Positions 24,895 through 37,020 of a DNA stretch of 64,000 nt are shown piece by piece. The stretch's first letter is position 1. Each line of letters starts with the position of its first letter. The notes beneath the pieces were generated by a model. It ran no database searches and was not told the DNA's origin. It worked only from the letters and a program-made list of their open reading frames with translations. Both the position numbers and the translations under genes were made by a program. Origin of the DNA: Protonemura montana. Lineage: Eukaryota; Arthropoda; Insecta; Plecoptera; Nemouridae. Location: NCBI GenBank assembly GCA_947568835.1, contig OX387607.1, positions 2,232,001 to 2,296,000 on the forward strand. The letters are read 5' to 3'.

Positions 24895-26090
24895 AGCTGG
24901 TTAGTTGAGTATTCACGTAGAATTTCGGTGATATGCGACTGAGATCGATCGACGACCAGCAGCGATAAAGGGCGCCAAGCGACTAGCGAGGTATCACCGG
25001 GGAGCCGAACTGAGGACAGTAGAAGGAGAGAGATGTCAAACCAGATGAGCATGCTCAGTTCGTACTGTCTGGATCCAGCTTGCCATTGCGCGCGCGCGCA
25101 GTTTCAACTGTGAGCATTTTACTCATTGAAAAAGTGCAAGGCGGAGACGGATTGAAATGAATATGAAAGCAAAATGTCGCCATAGACTTTGTTTAAAAAA
25201 TAATGTCACGATGGCCAAGGTACAGCGGGAATTGTGATTGTTTGGAGGGATTTGGGAGATCTGAACATGTTTTGAGGGTTCTTAAGTTTTGTTTCTAGTT
25301 TGTTTTGTTTATAATGATATATGCGAATGAATAAAAATTGATTTTATTTATTTGATTTGCGAGTGATAAGCACAGATAAAATTTAAATGCTGGTTTTGCT
25401 TATCTACTTTCCGCTCTTTTGGTTCAACCGTGGAAGCTGGGCTTAATCTCTAATTTTTTTTCAATAATGGTCGAAAGTTTTCTAAAATTCAAATTTAATT
25501 TCAAAGATCTCAGGTACATTGGCGAAACATCGCCCAGCACGGCACGGCCATTGAACGGACAGAGACAAATATTTAAAAAAATCGCACTTTCGCTAAGACC
25601 CGCTGTCAAATAAACATAATAATAACGGTTGTAAAACATGTCTTATCAGTTCACGAGCATTTGAATGCGAATACGCCTTTAAAACGGCTATGAAACCTAA
25701 ACGTGAAGGGTGTGGTGACTGCACAAGCATACAATCATTAGTATAACGTCGATTAGATAAGACATGCTTCTTGTGTAGTGTAGATAACGAGTGTTTGGTA
25801 TTTGTCGGAGGAGACGTAGTCCGATGCAAACATGCGTAGCGCACGCTTGTTTAGCCTTCCACTCGAAGTGTCAACCAGTTCTTAGCATCTCAACTTACCA
25901 GATGACCGCGGTCGACAACATGGGACGCCAGATTTCAACTCGAGTATCGTTTGTGCCATTTTATTCTTGATTATCATCAAACATCCTGGATAACCAATGT
26001 TGATGCTGAGAGTGAGAATTACCGGACGAAACATATGAGTGATTGCATGCGGTTATTGTGATCTCATTACCAAACGATCGGTTTTAAGCT
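24895..26090. promoter_or_regulatory. Shared 1.2 kb upstream region of the SKA2-like and GT92 genes
   Basis: The two starts face away from each other (24894 minus, 26091 plus). The stretch holds a GCGCGCGCGC run at about 25090 and no exon I can support. No clear TATA box was placed for either gene. Confidence 0.4.
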
Positions 26091-29000
26091 ATGTTGACAA
26101 AGTTTAGCAAACGAAGAAGCCAGCAGTTTTGTGCCGCGTTGTTGGTGGCCGGTCTTTTCTATGCGCTCACCTATGTGCTTGTCGACGACAAGATTCAACA
26201 TGTGAGTAAAACTAAAATGTATGAAATGTTTACTGGCGAACGCTCTACTATACATAGGGAGGTGATCTATGTTTTCATTATCTGTGTTAACATGACTTAA
26301 TGATATGACAGGTACTTATTAAAGGAGGTCATTCCAGATCGGCCAGGGGATAACGTCGATCTGCAAACACTCATTGCATGCGTCACTAAAATCTGATAAT
26401 TTTTTTCGATTTACAAGTGGAATGGATTTTTTTTAAGAGTTTTTCTATTTTTTCCAGAAAGTCCTAAAGGCTAATATGTGGGTTCGATTATATTGAGTTA
26501 CATTTTTGGTTACGATCAAATAAGTTTAATAAAAAAAGAATTATTATTATTATTCTAACTACAATTAAGTTACATCGACATCTCCTATGAAAAATAGTTA
26601 TTTCCTTGAACAGAAATGATTTCGTCCAAGGAATAAAAAAAATAGGTATTCTCTAATTTAAAATGATCCCTTTCTAAGCAGTTCAGTTTCTTTGGTAATG
26701 AATTACTCAGCCTTGATCCCACATCTAAAAGGGTTTTTAGACCCTTAGTTGAACATTCGGTTGATGTCCAGAATTTTAACACGACTGGAAGCCATGATTC
26801 AGATTCCGATTCATTACTCAGTTGATCGATTGATTTGTGTGTTATGTTTAACGACGCACTATTTTGACAACGGGTCGTAGGGCACTGGTCTCATGGCTTC
26901 GGTAAATGATGATCTAACCTAGCCAAGAAGGGAGGAGGTGAAACCCGGTGCCGGCACGTAGCCTACTCCTGTCCGAATAGCTGTCCGTTCCGAAGGACGG
27001 CACAACACGAACGATAGGATTCCTCCAATTTTGGGTCTACAGTATTCCAGAAATGATAAGAAATGCAACGTGCAATTAGCTAAGATTACAAAAAACACAC
27101 AGACTGTCTATCAGCATGACGAACGGTAATTAAAAGGAAGTTTGGTGGTTTTCGCCAGGATGAGAACCCGTTGCTCCTGACTTCCGGCCGAGACCGCGTC
27201 CTGGACGTTGCCGAGGTCCAGCTGCCGAAGCCAGAGAACTTGGAGGCGTGGGACGGCATCTGGCAGAACGTTTCAGGAGCTGAGTGAGTTGAGCAAGAGT
27301 TGAGTTGTGCGGTTGGTTGGTTTGTGGTTCTCATTCATTTGTGGTGTTTAAAGACACCAAGGTCTTAAAAACAGAACATTTGTGAGTTACCCCTACGGTC
27401 TAATGGTCTAATGGTCTGAGCGATGATTATGATGAAGAAAAGAGAGGTGGGGAAACCTGGTGCTGGTACGTAGCTGACTCCTGTCGAAGAGCACCAACGG
27501 GACCACTGGGTTAACGTCCCTTCCGAAGGACGGTACAACTCGAACAATGCAGGATTCCTCCACAAATCCATGCCGTCGAGAGGTTGATAAGCAAGGCGAG
27601 TGCTTAACTCTGATGAACTCATGAGAACCGGTGTTCGCCAAACGCCAAACCATTCGGTGATCACCCATCCAAAACCTGGCCCTGGGCAGTGATGCTTAAC
27701 TTTGGTGAAATCACGAGAACTACCGGTTCCTAAAAATTAAGCCGTTCCTATTTTTGTGTTTTTTAACGACGCACTTTACTGACAACGGGTATCTGATTCA
27801 AGGAACTCATGGGTGATCATGCCCGGGGTGATCATCTGAATGAGTGAAAATTGCTCTATACATGAGGAGGGTAACCCAGTACTGACATCCACTCTGAAAA
27901 ACGGTATCATATTTTAAGACGCTTAATTTCTTAGATCACATTACTTTGTATCTTTGTCTCGGTCACGATCAGAACCAATTGAACAAGACCAAGAGAGCGA
28001 GACTTACATTGACATACCTCCATACTTGCTCCGGCAGACACAAGCTGTTCGTCTTCTCGGCGTACCACGAGCGTCGCGACGCCCTACAACGTGGCGTCCG
28101 TGTTGTCGGCGTCACTCGCACGCACAGGTCGGCGCCGGTCTGGTGCCGCTTTTGGTACGACGACGCATCCCGGCAATCTGTGTCCGTCCTCGCTCACATT
28201 CAGGTGCGGTACAGGAACAGGAACAGGAAACGGAGCGCCAGAGTGTTCTGGATCTGGTCTTATTGGTAGATTTGTAGTGTTTAACGACGCTCTATTTGAT
28301 AGCGGGGACTGTGGTACTAGTCTGATGGCGTCGGCGAATGAGTGGGTGATGATTAGGATGATGATGAATCTAGCCTAGAATAGAAAAGAGAAGAGAAAAC
28401 CCGGTGCCGTCGTGTAGTCTACTCTTGTCGCAGAGGGGACAACCGGCTTAACATCTCTTCCAAAGGACGGTACAACGCGAACAACAGGATTCCTCTACAA
28501 ATCCATGCTGTCGAGAGGTTGATAAGCAAGGCGAGTGAAGTTGCTGTACTAACTTTCATCCCTCCAACCTCTCTCCCGAACAGAACTGGTCATGTGTATG
28601 ATGGTCACCCATCCAATACCTGACCCAGCGCAGTGTTGCTTAACTTTCATCCCTCCAACCTCTCTCCCAAACAGAACTGGTCATGTGTATGATGGTCACC
28701 CATCCAATACCCGACCCAGCGCAGTGTTGCTTAACTTTCATCCCTCCAACCTCTCTCCCGAACAGAACTGGTCATGTATATGATGATCACCCATCCAATA
28801 CCTGACCCAGCGCAGTGTTCCTTAACTTTCATCCCTCCAACCTCTCTCCCGAACAGAACTGGTCATGTGTATGATGGTCACCCATCCAATACCTGACCCA
28901 GCGCAGTCTTGCTTAACTTTCATCCCTCCAACCTCTCTCCCGAACAGAACTGGTCATGTGTATGACGGTCACCCATCCAATACCTGACTTGGCGCAGTGT

Positions 29001-32000
29001 TGCTTAACTTTCATCCCTCCAGCCTCTCTCCCGAACAGAACTGGTCATGTGTATGATGGTCACCCTGGTTATACCTGACCTTTTTTGCTAGCACGTCTTT
29101 ACCATTCGGTCTGGCTTTGGCAGTCTTTCTCTTCTGGCATCGTTTTCTGTCTTTGAGGTCCAAAGTATTTTTGGAATGTGTCTATTTATTTTTCAGTTTG
29201 TAGCAACAAACTTGCTTTTACCAACGGTTCTCATACCACCCTGTCAATAGTGTGTAAGGTAAATAAATTGAAAACAAATCTATCAAGCTTCTCATTTCGA
29301 TCTAACTGAAATAGTCCTTGTTTGGGGCATCGACTCTTGAGAGGTTATTAATGTTCCTAAAAAAAATACTGCTCAAAATATTGCTCATTGCTCATTGCTC
29401 ATTGTAGATAATCCGTGAGAACTGGGACCGCGAGTACAGCGCTAGTTTCTTCCTGTGTCCGCTGACTGAAGACATCACTGTACCGGACTCTGTCTCAGTT
29501 GTACGACGTCTGCAAGACGTGCCCACCAACCGGCTGCAGGTCATCGACAACTTCGACCGGCCCGTAGAGGGACCTGGAAAGCTTGCAGTGTGCGTCCAAC
29601 CTCTACACACTTTGCACGATGTAAGATTGTCTTATGAAAGAAAGAGAGGAATGGTCCCAAAAAAAAAAAAACTGTCTAAACACTAGGGTTTGAAATTTAA
29701 AAATCCCGACTTTTCGCAACTAGGACTAGTCTTTGTTTATAAAAGAAAAGAAAGGTGTAAATCTTTCACTTGCAGTTTAGATTTACATTTCGACTGTTTA
29801 GAATGTGTTTGCGATTTTTTCAACTCACACTAGGCATAATTGATTGATGTGAGGTGTTTAACGACGCACTGTTTGGTCAAGGGGATATGTTTTAATGTGC
29901 TAGTTTGTATAGCCTCAATGAACGGGAAAGGAATGGTTAATGGCTCTTGCAAGTTTCTTACACGTATGACCAAGGAAAGGTGAAAATTAGCGCCGTCGTG
30001 TACCCTAACTTTTGTCAAAGTGCACCAAGGGGACCGCCGACGAAACGTCCCTTCTGGAGGACGGTACAACGCAAACAACCTAGGATTTAATCCCATGCTG
30101 TCGCGAGCAGGAAGAACGTTTTTTTTTTACTTGCTACGCTTTAAGAGACAGAATTACGCAAAGGAAGATCAGGAGCCTGTACTGGCTAGCATAAGCCAAC
30201 TATTAACTTTCCAGCTAACTTCCCAACTGTTCATTATTAACGTTCACAACAACAACAACATCCCAATTAGCTCCATTTTGGAACGAATACCTGCCTAAAA
30301 GTCGGAGAACGGATTTCAAATTTAAACGGCCAGCTTTAAGACGATGGATCCAGCCGAACTGATGCATCACGTTACTCTTGTTTTATTAACGCCACGCGGC
30401 CACATTTTCAAAACACTGTACCGATAGCGAACATTTCGTGTCTTGGCAAATGTATTAGAAATAAGTGCTTTCCACCGAATCGATTTGCTAGAAAAGTTGA
30501 AAACCACCACATTTAACCGTTCTGTTGTAGGTCATGCACGTCAGGGGGGGGGGGGGGGGGGGGAGGGCTTCAAAAGAGAGTTACTTCTGTTGGTTCTCTC
30601 GAGCACTTGCGTGTCTCACAAATAAGAACACTAAATAATACATATCAGAAAACTATACACCTTCACTTTACACTTTGAAGAAGCAAAAGAAAAACAGACC
30701 ACTTGTCTCCAGTTCAAAAACAAATTGAGAGTTTAAAATGGCTCTTTTAGTACAAGCTGGCACACGCTTTACTATTCTTACAGGCAAGACTAGTTCCATC
30801 ATCATCCTCATCATCATCATCCATTCGTTCACTGAAATCATTTGGCTAAGGTTAAAAGTCAATAATTGCAGGCATCAATAATGACAAAAAGAAAGATCTT
30901 ATCTATTCTTCGTCAGAACAATAAAAATCATAGACACATTCTGGGGTCAGACCGGCAAAGGAGAGGTTAAGTTTAACCCCAGAGCTTACAGATGATCAGC
31001 CAATCACAGGCTGTGTTTACAGCTTGTCACGAGTTGTTACCATGGTGTTAACAACTTAAACTCTGTCGTAAAACTGTTGTTAAACTCTGCCATGTAGATC
31101 CGGCCACTGTGCGGAAACTCGTCGTCTCTGACCTACTTCCCTATGCTTGAGATGAATGTTCCCATCTAGACTTGCCTATAAAATACTAAATGCACCACCC
31201 TCTAAAACCTTCACCCATAAAATACCAACGTGCTTTGCTTCTGTACCAGACATTCCGTATCATCGAGTTCATCGAACTTTATACCCTTCTCGGCGTCGAG
31301 CATTTCACCCTCTACAATAACAACACCGACCCTGAAGTCGCCTGCGTGTTGGACTCGTACGTGCTTCAAGGCAAAGTGACGCTCCTCTCCTGGGACCTGC
31401 CTATGGACGGCAGTCTCTGGCTTGGCGACGACAACGCCGGCCCAGAGATATGGGTGCACGGGATTCATGCGGCGCTCAACGACTGTCTCTACAGGAACAT
31501 GTACCAATTCGCCAACGTGGCGATGGTGGACTTGGACGAGTTTATCTTGCCCAAGATGGCGGAGACGCTAGTCGAACTTTTAGAGTGAGTTGTGCTTTGT
31601 AAATATTGGTTGCTTGATTGTAAATGACTCGATTTAGCGACTTTAAACTTAGGGTCTGGAAATGTGACCAAAGAGACAAACATTGGTGATTCAACAGAAC
31701 AAACAAGATTGATGTCAGAAAATAGTAAGAGATACGGAACTTGAAAATCGACATTACAGCAAATATTTTTGTATGGATTTATCTCACGTGTTGCTGAGTC
31801 ACTAATGAAATACTCAATAAAGTATTCTTAGAGAAATTTGTTAGAAATTCAGAAAAAACAAACTTTTTGCTGTCGCTTTTGGTTTTTGGAGAAGTAATAG
31901 AGTTGAGTGATAGAGTTTTTAGACGTCTCACTTATCTAATTTCAATTATAATTATTGTTTTTAATAATGTTAAAATTAGTAAAAAACTCCGCCCCCGTTT

Positions 32001-33158
32001 CAACGCCGAAATTTCGCCAGGAAATACAATTTTGAAAGTGATAATTAGTTATTCTACACCCTAAAGCTCGACGATTCCAGAAATGTAAAACTCATCTCGA
32101 TCAGACAAAAGGTTTCAATTAAACCGAAGCCCGCGTAGGTCGGTGCGAGGTGCTTTATTAGGTACAGTAGCTACCGACGCGAGTCCAGGCGAGTCACTCG
32201 GTAGATCCTCCTAACATCGGGGTGGGGAGTCCCATGAATCGGCACTACTTGATTTATCCTTAGCACTAGTTTTAACAAAAACTGTTTGAACTGGGTTTTG
32301 AATTCTAAGTAAAGGACAACTAAATTTCCCAACGTTTCGTAACATATACTAGTTACTTCTTCAAGGGTTAGAGCAGTCCTGACAATTTTCCAATAACAAA
32401 AGAACCATATAAAATTATAACAATTACCTAGTTCAAGCATCCTAGATGCATCTAAATAAAATAATTAGGGTCAATAACTTAAAAACTAATATATTTTGTA
32501 TTTTCTAAAAAAAAAATCCCGAACATAAAATCTTGTCAGAGCTCCCAGACGTGAACCCTTTAGAGGTTCAGTGTTTTGCTTTCCAAATACCTGTTGCAAT
32601 ATCTGTTATCGATTTTTCAGCGACTTTAAGTTATATCACAGCAATAACCAGCTAGTCGCAGCGAGTAATTCAGTTTGAATATTTTCCAGCTACATGGACG
32701 ATCACAAGACCGGAAGCCTTCCAACTGGTTCCTACAACTTCCGCAACGCTTTCTTCTACCGCCAATGGCCGGACGACCCTACCATAACAGACGCCATCGA
32801 GAAGAAACTGCTGACTGCCACTAAGATCCATCGTACTGTCAACATAAACCCGTTCAAACAACGATCGAAATATATTTGCAAGCCGCCACTGGTGGTAGAG
32901 ACCGGAAACCACTTTATTTGGCAGTATGCCACCAGTTCTGTCAACACTGTCTACGTGGAACCGGATCTAGCAATGATTCACCACTACAGAGAATGTGAAG
33001 ATGGCTTTAATTGCTCCGATCTGGAGGCTTCAGTGACTGATCGGACAGCTCATAGGTTCAAAGATGTTTTGTATTTGAAGGTGGTAGACTTGTGGATGGA
33101 ACTTAAGGATCGGTGTAGGATCAATGATTTTAATGTCGTCTCGCTTTCTTACTATTAG
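26091..33158 (+). CDS. GT92 (DUF23) family glycosyltransferase, type II membrane protein
   Basis: Predicted Golgi glycosyltransferase; characterised GT92 members are beta-1,4-galactosyltransferases acting on glycans. Six exons: 26091-26201, 27159-27283, 28038-28203, 29408-29620, 31250-31584 and 32690-33158, total 472 codons plus stop, all at GT-AG borders with matching phases (0, 2, 0, 0, 2). Exon 1 gives a short basic cytosolic tail (KRR) and one TM helix (about 13-32), as in type II Golgi enzymes. Family blocks follow in order: HKLFVFSAYHERR, VRVVG, CPL, VPTN, KLAVCVQPLH, FRIIEFIELYTLLGVEHFTL, ALNDCLYRN and the metal-binding-type DLDEF at about 299-303, then NHFIWQY and IHHYREC. Introns are filled with SINEs. 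The donor specificity is not visible from sequence. A truncated duplicate of the 3' end lies at 9155-9556. Confidence 0.93.
26585..26782 (-). mobile_element. LINE ORF2 C-terminal remnant
   Basis: In GT92 intron 1, antisense. The frame includes SNSLPKKLNCLERDHFK and YSLDEI, the pattern (NxLPxxIxxxxxxxxFK...YSLxE) found at the end of many non-LTR retrotransposon ORF2 proteins. Short and decayed. Confidence 0.4.
26837..27035 (-). mobile_element. 5S-derived SINE, truncated copy (GT92 intron 1)
   Basis: Carries the 3' tail (GTTTAACGACGCACTATTTT), the CCGGTGCCGGCACGTAGCCT block and the TTCCGAAGGACGG block of the family; the 5S head is absent. Confidence 0.75.
27339..27735 (-). mobile_element. 5S-derived SINE (GT92 intron 2)
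   Basis: Contains the central block (TTAACGTCCCTTCCGAAGGA), then a 5S-like head: GATCACCCATCCAAAACCTG, TGATGCTTAACTTTGGTGAA and ATCACGAGAACTACCGG, which follow the reverse complement of 5S rRNA. More diverged than the copy at 42690. Another tail fragment (TTTAACGACGCACTTTACTG) follows at about 27768. Confidence 0.75.
28272..29076 (-). mobile_element. 5S-derived SINE with a tandemly amplified 91-bp head (GT92 intron 3)
   Basis: Body from the tail (TTAACGACGCTCTATTTGAT) to about 28552, then about 5.8 copies of a 91-base unit starting at 28553, 28644, 28735, 28826, 28917 and 29008. Each unit contains GGTCACCCATCCAATACCTG and GTGTTGCTTAACTT, the reverse complement of the internal promoter part of 5S rRNA, joined to a non-5S linker (CCTCCAACCTCTCTCCCGAA). 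Confidence 0.88.
29850..30110 (-). mobile_element. 5S-derived SINE, diverged copy (GT92 intron 4)
   Basis: Tail GTGTTTAACGACGCACTGTT at the left and ACGTCCCTTCTGGAGGACGG near the right. The 5S head is missing. A further TCATCATCATCC fragment of the same family lies at about 30795-30840. Confidence 0.6.
30544..30563. repeat. Run of 20 G
   Basis: Twenty G in a row followed by AGGG in GT92 intron 4. The length in the assembly may be unreliable. Confidence 0.8.
32245..32435 (-). mobile_element. Single-arm copy of the GAAACGTYGGG inverted-repeat element (GT92 intron 5)
   Basis: Shares TACTTGATTTATCCTTAGCA, AACTAAATTTCCCAACGTTT and GGGTTAGAGCAGTCCTGACA with the copies at 36045-36375, 39191-39413 and 47137-47456. 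Only one arm is present. Confidence 0.7.
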
Positions 33159-33378
33159 ATGCGAATGTGGGTTTGGTGCCATTTTTAAGCGCAGTCGTGG
33201 GGAGTTATTTATTGCAATGCAAGGAGCATTCTGTCGCTTGAAAGCAGCGACCCCTTGTCTCTGGTAGGTATATGTGATAGCAAATTGACAATAATCGTTT
33301 TTTACTTTTGATAAAACTTTGCAAATTTTTTTACCACTGTTTTGTGTTATTGAAATTGTGTCATTTTTTTGTGATAAT

Positions 33379-33384
33379 AATAAA
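33379..33384 (+). terminator. Poly-A signal of the GT92 gene
   Basis: AATAAA 221 bases after the stop codon, in an A-rich tract. It is not conserved in the duplicate at 9155-9556. Confidence 0.55.
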
Positions 33385-33405
33385 AAAAAATACTTTCCTA
33401 TAACT

Positions 33406-33670
33406 TAACAAAAACTATTTGAAATGGGTTTCGAATGCTAAGTAAGGACAAATAGTAAGGGAATTTTAGTTGTCCTTTACTTAGCATTCAAAACCCATTT
33501 CAGATAGCTTTTGTTAAAACTAGTGCTCAGGATAAATCAAGTAGACATGAGTCTAAAAACAATCATTTCCTATACATTTTTTATTATTAAGAACAATAAA
33601 AACTATAACTATAACTATAATTTAACTATAACTAACTATTACTATACCTATAATTTAACTTCCTGTAACT
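33406..33670. mobile_element. Insertion with compact inverted-repeat element in the GT92 3' flank
   Basis: Absent from the duplicate at 9155-9556, where TTTCCTATAACT runs straight into ACTTGAAGATAGG. Here TTCCTATAACT (33395-33405) and TTCCTGTAACT (33660-33670) flank the insert, a likely 11-base target-site duplication with one mismatch. The insert contains two inverted arms (ACTATTTGAAATGGGTTTCG and its complement) and a TATAAC simple repeat at about 33600-33650. Confidence 0.75.
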
Positions 33671-34128
33671 ATTTGAAGATATTGTTTGTGAAGCAGCATT
33701 ACCCGTTGTTGAAAACCGCCAACCAGATAGGAAGTAAAAACTTACAAAATAACCGCGACATGGTTTACAGTTCACAAATCAATCGAATATCTTGCAATCA
33801 GTTTCCAAGCAGGTGAAGTGAAATCGAGCTGCAACCCTAACATTCAGCACGATTAGATTTAGAAACCAGAATTTCTTGTTGCAACGTGACATTAAAACTT
33901 GGAATAAAAACCCTGGTTCTGAGCGCCACCCGTGTCCTTCAACATCGTAATCAGAGTGGACATGACAATGACTAGCGATAAATACAGCAGTTGTCTTTGT
34001 AAGGGCCTACAAGTTTTCAAACCACTGGCAGTAATCGGCACCGAAAATAGCATCGCAGTAATTTCACACGGTTTCCATTAAGATTGCAAAGCAAAGTGTC
34101 GTCTTCTGCAAGGAAGCTTTCGCTGAAG

Positions 34129-36606
34129 ATGTGTCCACTGAAGCAATGTTTTTGCTGCATTTCCTTGCGAGCTGGGACCCTGTTCATCGGACTGCTGTAT
34201 TTGGTAAGCTGTTTAATTAGTAGGCTATAGATGGGTGGAGCCCTTACCGTGGTCTCATATTTATATTGTAATTTAAAATTTAAATGCATTGTGTGTTTAA
34301 TTATGTTGTTTTGATTTGATGTCCAAGAGAATTTTTAAATTGTGTGTTCATAATCGACAGGAAAATAAACAATTAAACACGGAAATTCAACGTCAATGGT
34401 GTTAATACGAAGGTAGCCCAGCTTTTCAGAAATATTTGATATTTTAAAAAACGTACACTGAACTCCATCGCCATCGTGTCCAATATGGAGGGCTTGACAA
34501 CGACCTTGAGCTTCACGTCGATAATCATTCGGATACAGGAAAAGTCATCAAAGTCAGCAAAGCCCCTCCGTCGCTTAAACTGGAGCAACAACCTACTAAT
34601 TTGACAGTAAAATTATGATCCAACTCAAAAGAATGCACAAGGTCGCAAAGCATACTTTATACAACTGCTTATATCGCACTTAAATGTAATCTTTAGAATA
34701 AACTGACACGTTAGACTTGACTTTGCAGCTTGTACCAACAGATGTAACAAAAAATGCCTTATAGCTCTCACCATCGCCGGGGGTGCAATAACTAGCATTC
34801 GAACGATATCGAAGAAGCACCACAATCTGAAAAAACGCCCCCACTCTAATATTACCTCAGTAATTGTAAATGTCACCTTGCATCTCTGTCGATTCCAGGT
34901 CTGGGCTGGATTCTCTCTAGCGATCCTCTTTGCGGCGATCGTCTTCCGGTTTGATTCACCGGACATGAACTCGATGCCTTTTTTGGAAGTGTTCCCTGTC
35001 TACTACCTTCTTTCAGGTAGATTGATTGATTGCTACCACGATATGTCTTCTAGAATCAGACTTCTCTGTGATTTTTATCATTGTTATCTCACTGAGTAGG
35101 TGATGTCCACAATGCCACTTGTACTTTTCTTTAGACTACACTCGATGTAACAGATGTATTTACTTCTTGTTTGCAGCCATCGCCTTGTCGAAAAAAGTGA
35201 TTATCCTCTATTTATTGGCGTTCTGTTGTCTGCAAATCATCATCGACATCATTCTAATCATCGGAGCAGCTCAGGTATCATTTCTACGAGGTCCAGACTG
35301 TTTGGGAGTTTAAATAGGTCGAGGAAAATACATTCTGAACAAAACAGAGAAAATCCTTTAAGCATTACCAACCAAATTTAACAAAATCTATGTACTAAAG
35401 TTATTTATATGGAATTATTTCACATCGATGCGCTTAGGTAACCCTTCTTGGTCCAGTTACTTAATTCTCCTTTCGTACAATTGAAATTGTGTAGTATTTC
35501 CAGTCACTGTATAGTAGAGGTCCTACACCTGTTCTGCAAATTTTAGCCCATTTTGTACTAACTGACATCGCTGTTCCCGTTTGAAAAAAGAAAGAAACCT
35601 GAATATATGTTTAGTTCCAGCTGCATGTGTGTACGTTGCCACCGATCCACCGCCATGACCGCTGGTAATGTTGCTTAACCTCAGCGTTGACACGTTCTAG
35701 CGCAAGGCAGCGTTCGCAGTTCCCTGGCTGGTGCTGAACATCTTTTCACTTCTCTCCAACTTGCTCGGCATCGTAGCTTTCTGCACTGACGGCTTCGTCA
35801 ACCAGCCGAACTATATCAACGGCAGCCTCATCGGTCCAGTTCTGGTGGCGATTCTCTACCTCGGTACGCCACTTCTAGCGCACGCTTTATTTGTTTTGTT
35901 TGCTCAAATTATTTCACGGTGACTTTAAAAATTACTTTAAACGCTACTTACCACCGATGTGATTGGCTAAGATTCATCCCTTGTTTGTAAGATCCACAAA
36001 AATGGCACACACATTTAAATTCAAAGAGATTTGAGCGTTAAGAAAAACTATTTGAAATGGTTTTTGAATGCTAAGTAAAGGGCTACTAAATTTCCCGACG
36101 TTTCGTAACATGTACCTGTTACTTTATCAAGGGTTAGAGCAGTCCTGACAATTTTCCAATAACAAAAGAACCACATAAAATTATAACAATTCTTTTGTTA
36201 TTAGAAAATTGTCAGGACTGCTCTAAGCCTTGAAGAAGTAACTAGTATAAGTTACGAAACGTCGGGAAATTTTAGTTGTCCTTTACTTAGCATTCAAAAC
36301 CCATTTCAAATAGTTTTTGTTAAAACTAGTGCTAAGGATAAATCAAGTAGACATGAGTCTAAAAACCATCATAAAGATTTGAGCATTGCGCAGATTGCAA
36401 TCATTGCAACCAGATTGCAATCAGAGCTCGTACAATGCTAACAAACTAGCACCACAAGGACCCCATGCAAAGTGGTCCAGCTCATACTTTCAAGAATCAA
36501 TTATTTATTACTCTTGTCTCTTTCAGCGGTCGGTACGTACACGATGATGGTCGTCACCAGCTTCTACCAGTGGACCAAGAGACGCTATGAAGTACTTTAT
36601 GAGTGA
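34129..36606 (+). CDS. Four-TM membrane protein, LAPTM4/DUF4728-like, paralogue A
   Basis: First of three tandem paralogues. Five exons: 34129-34203, 34899-35016, 35177-35274, 35701-35863 and 36527-36606, 177 residues, phases 0/1/0/1. The N-terminus is cysteine-rich (CPLKQCFCCISLRAGTL), then TM1 (about 18-42), an outer loop, TM2 with CCLQIIIDIILIIGAAQ, a basic turn, TM3 beginning VPWLVLNI, and TM4 ending in VVTSFY with a KRR tail. The layout resembles lysosomal LAPTM4-type and insect DUF4728 proteins, whose function is mostly unknown. The 5' flank just before the ATG (TTTCGCTGAAG) is shared with paralogue B. The splice pattern is sure from three-way comparison; the family name is tentative. 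Confidence 0.85.
35632..35700 (+). promoter_or_regulatory. 5S rRNA-like intronic sequence at the exon 4 acceptor, paralogue A
   Basis: CCACCGATCCACC and AATGTTGCTTAACCTCAGCG lie directly before the acceptor (CTAG, exon 4 starts at 35701). It matches the intron of paralogue B and the reverse complement of 5S rRNA (GGTCACCCATCCA...TGTTGCTTAACTTCGG). It supplies TTGCTTAAC and GTTGAC as branch-site-like sequences. Confidence 0.6.
36045..36375. mobile_element. Inverted-repeat element with GAAACGTCGGG motif (paralogue A intron 4)
   Basis: Two long opposed arms: GAATGCTAAGTAAAGGGCTA through AATAACAAAAGAACC, then the reverse complement ending GCATTCAAAACCCATTTCAA and GGATAAATCAAGTAGACATG. A stem GTAACT...AGTTAC is followed by GAAACGTCGGG near 36241-36265. 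Confidence 0.85.
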
Positions 36607-36944
36607 ATTGTTCTGTCAAGTGGTAGTTAGTGATGTTTGGTACGAGTGCAGAGTGTAGGACGGTTGTTACTTGGTTGATGTCCAAGTTAAGATCTTATCT
36701 CTAATGTTTACAGTTTTAAGGAATTTTTGTTTTTTTTTGACCTTGTAAGAGAGTTTAATGTCAGCCTGACGGAGAGTTTCCTTGTGGTATGCCCATAATT
36801 TATTTTCGGAGGTTCATAGACAGACAAAACTGCAGACATAGCTGTTTGAAATATTATTTAAATTGCAAACGCTTGCAATGCGCGGGGTATTTTATTATTA
36901 ACAGCACTATAACCGTCTCAAAAATTGATGCCCAAACGGTGACA

Positions 36945-37020
36945 CAAACCCCGATCTCCACCTATCGCGGGTGTTGCTCTGAACCATTGAGCTATCTGGA
37001 CACTGGCTTTTTGAGACGAT
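36945..37020 (-). mobile_element. tRNA-derived SINE relic
   Basis: On the minus strand, A-box TAGCTCAATGGTTCAGAGC and B-box-like GGGTTTGTGTCACC, then CCGTTTGGGCATC. The GATGCCCAAACGG piece recurs at about 43658. No acceptor stem. Confidence 0.5.

Noticed and set aside
28553-29076. 5S rRNA gene cluster
   Set aside because: Only part of 5S is present per unit, fused to unrelated sequence; it belongs to a SINE.
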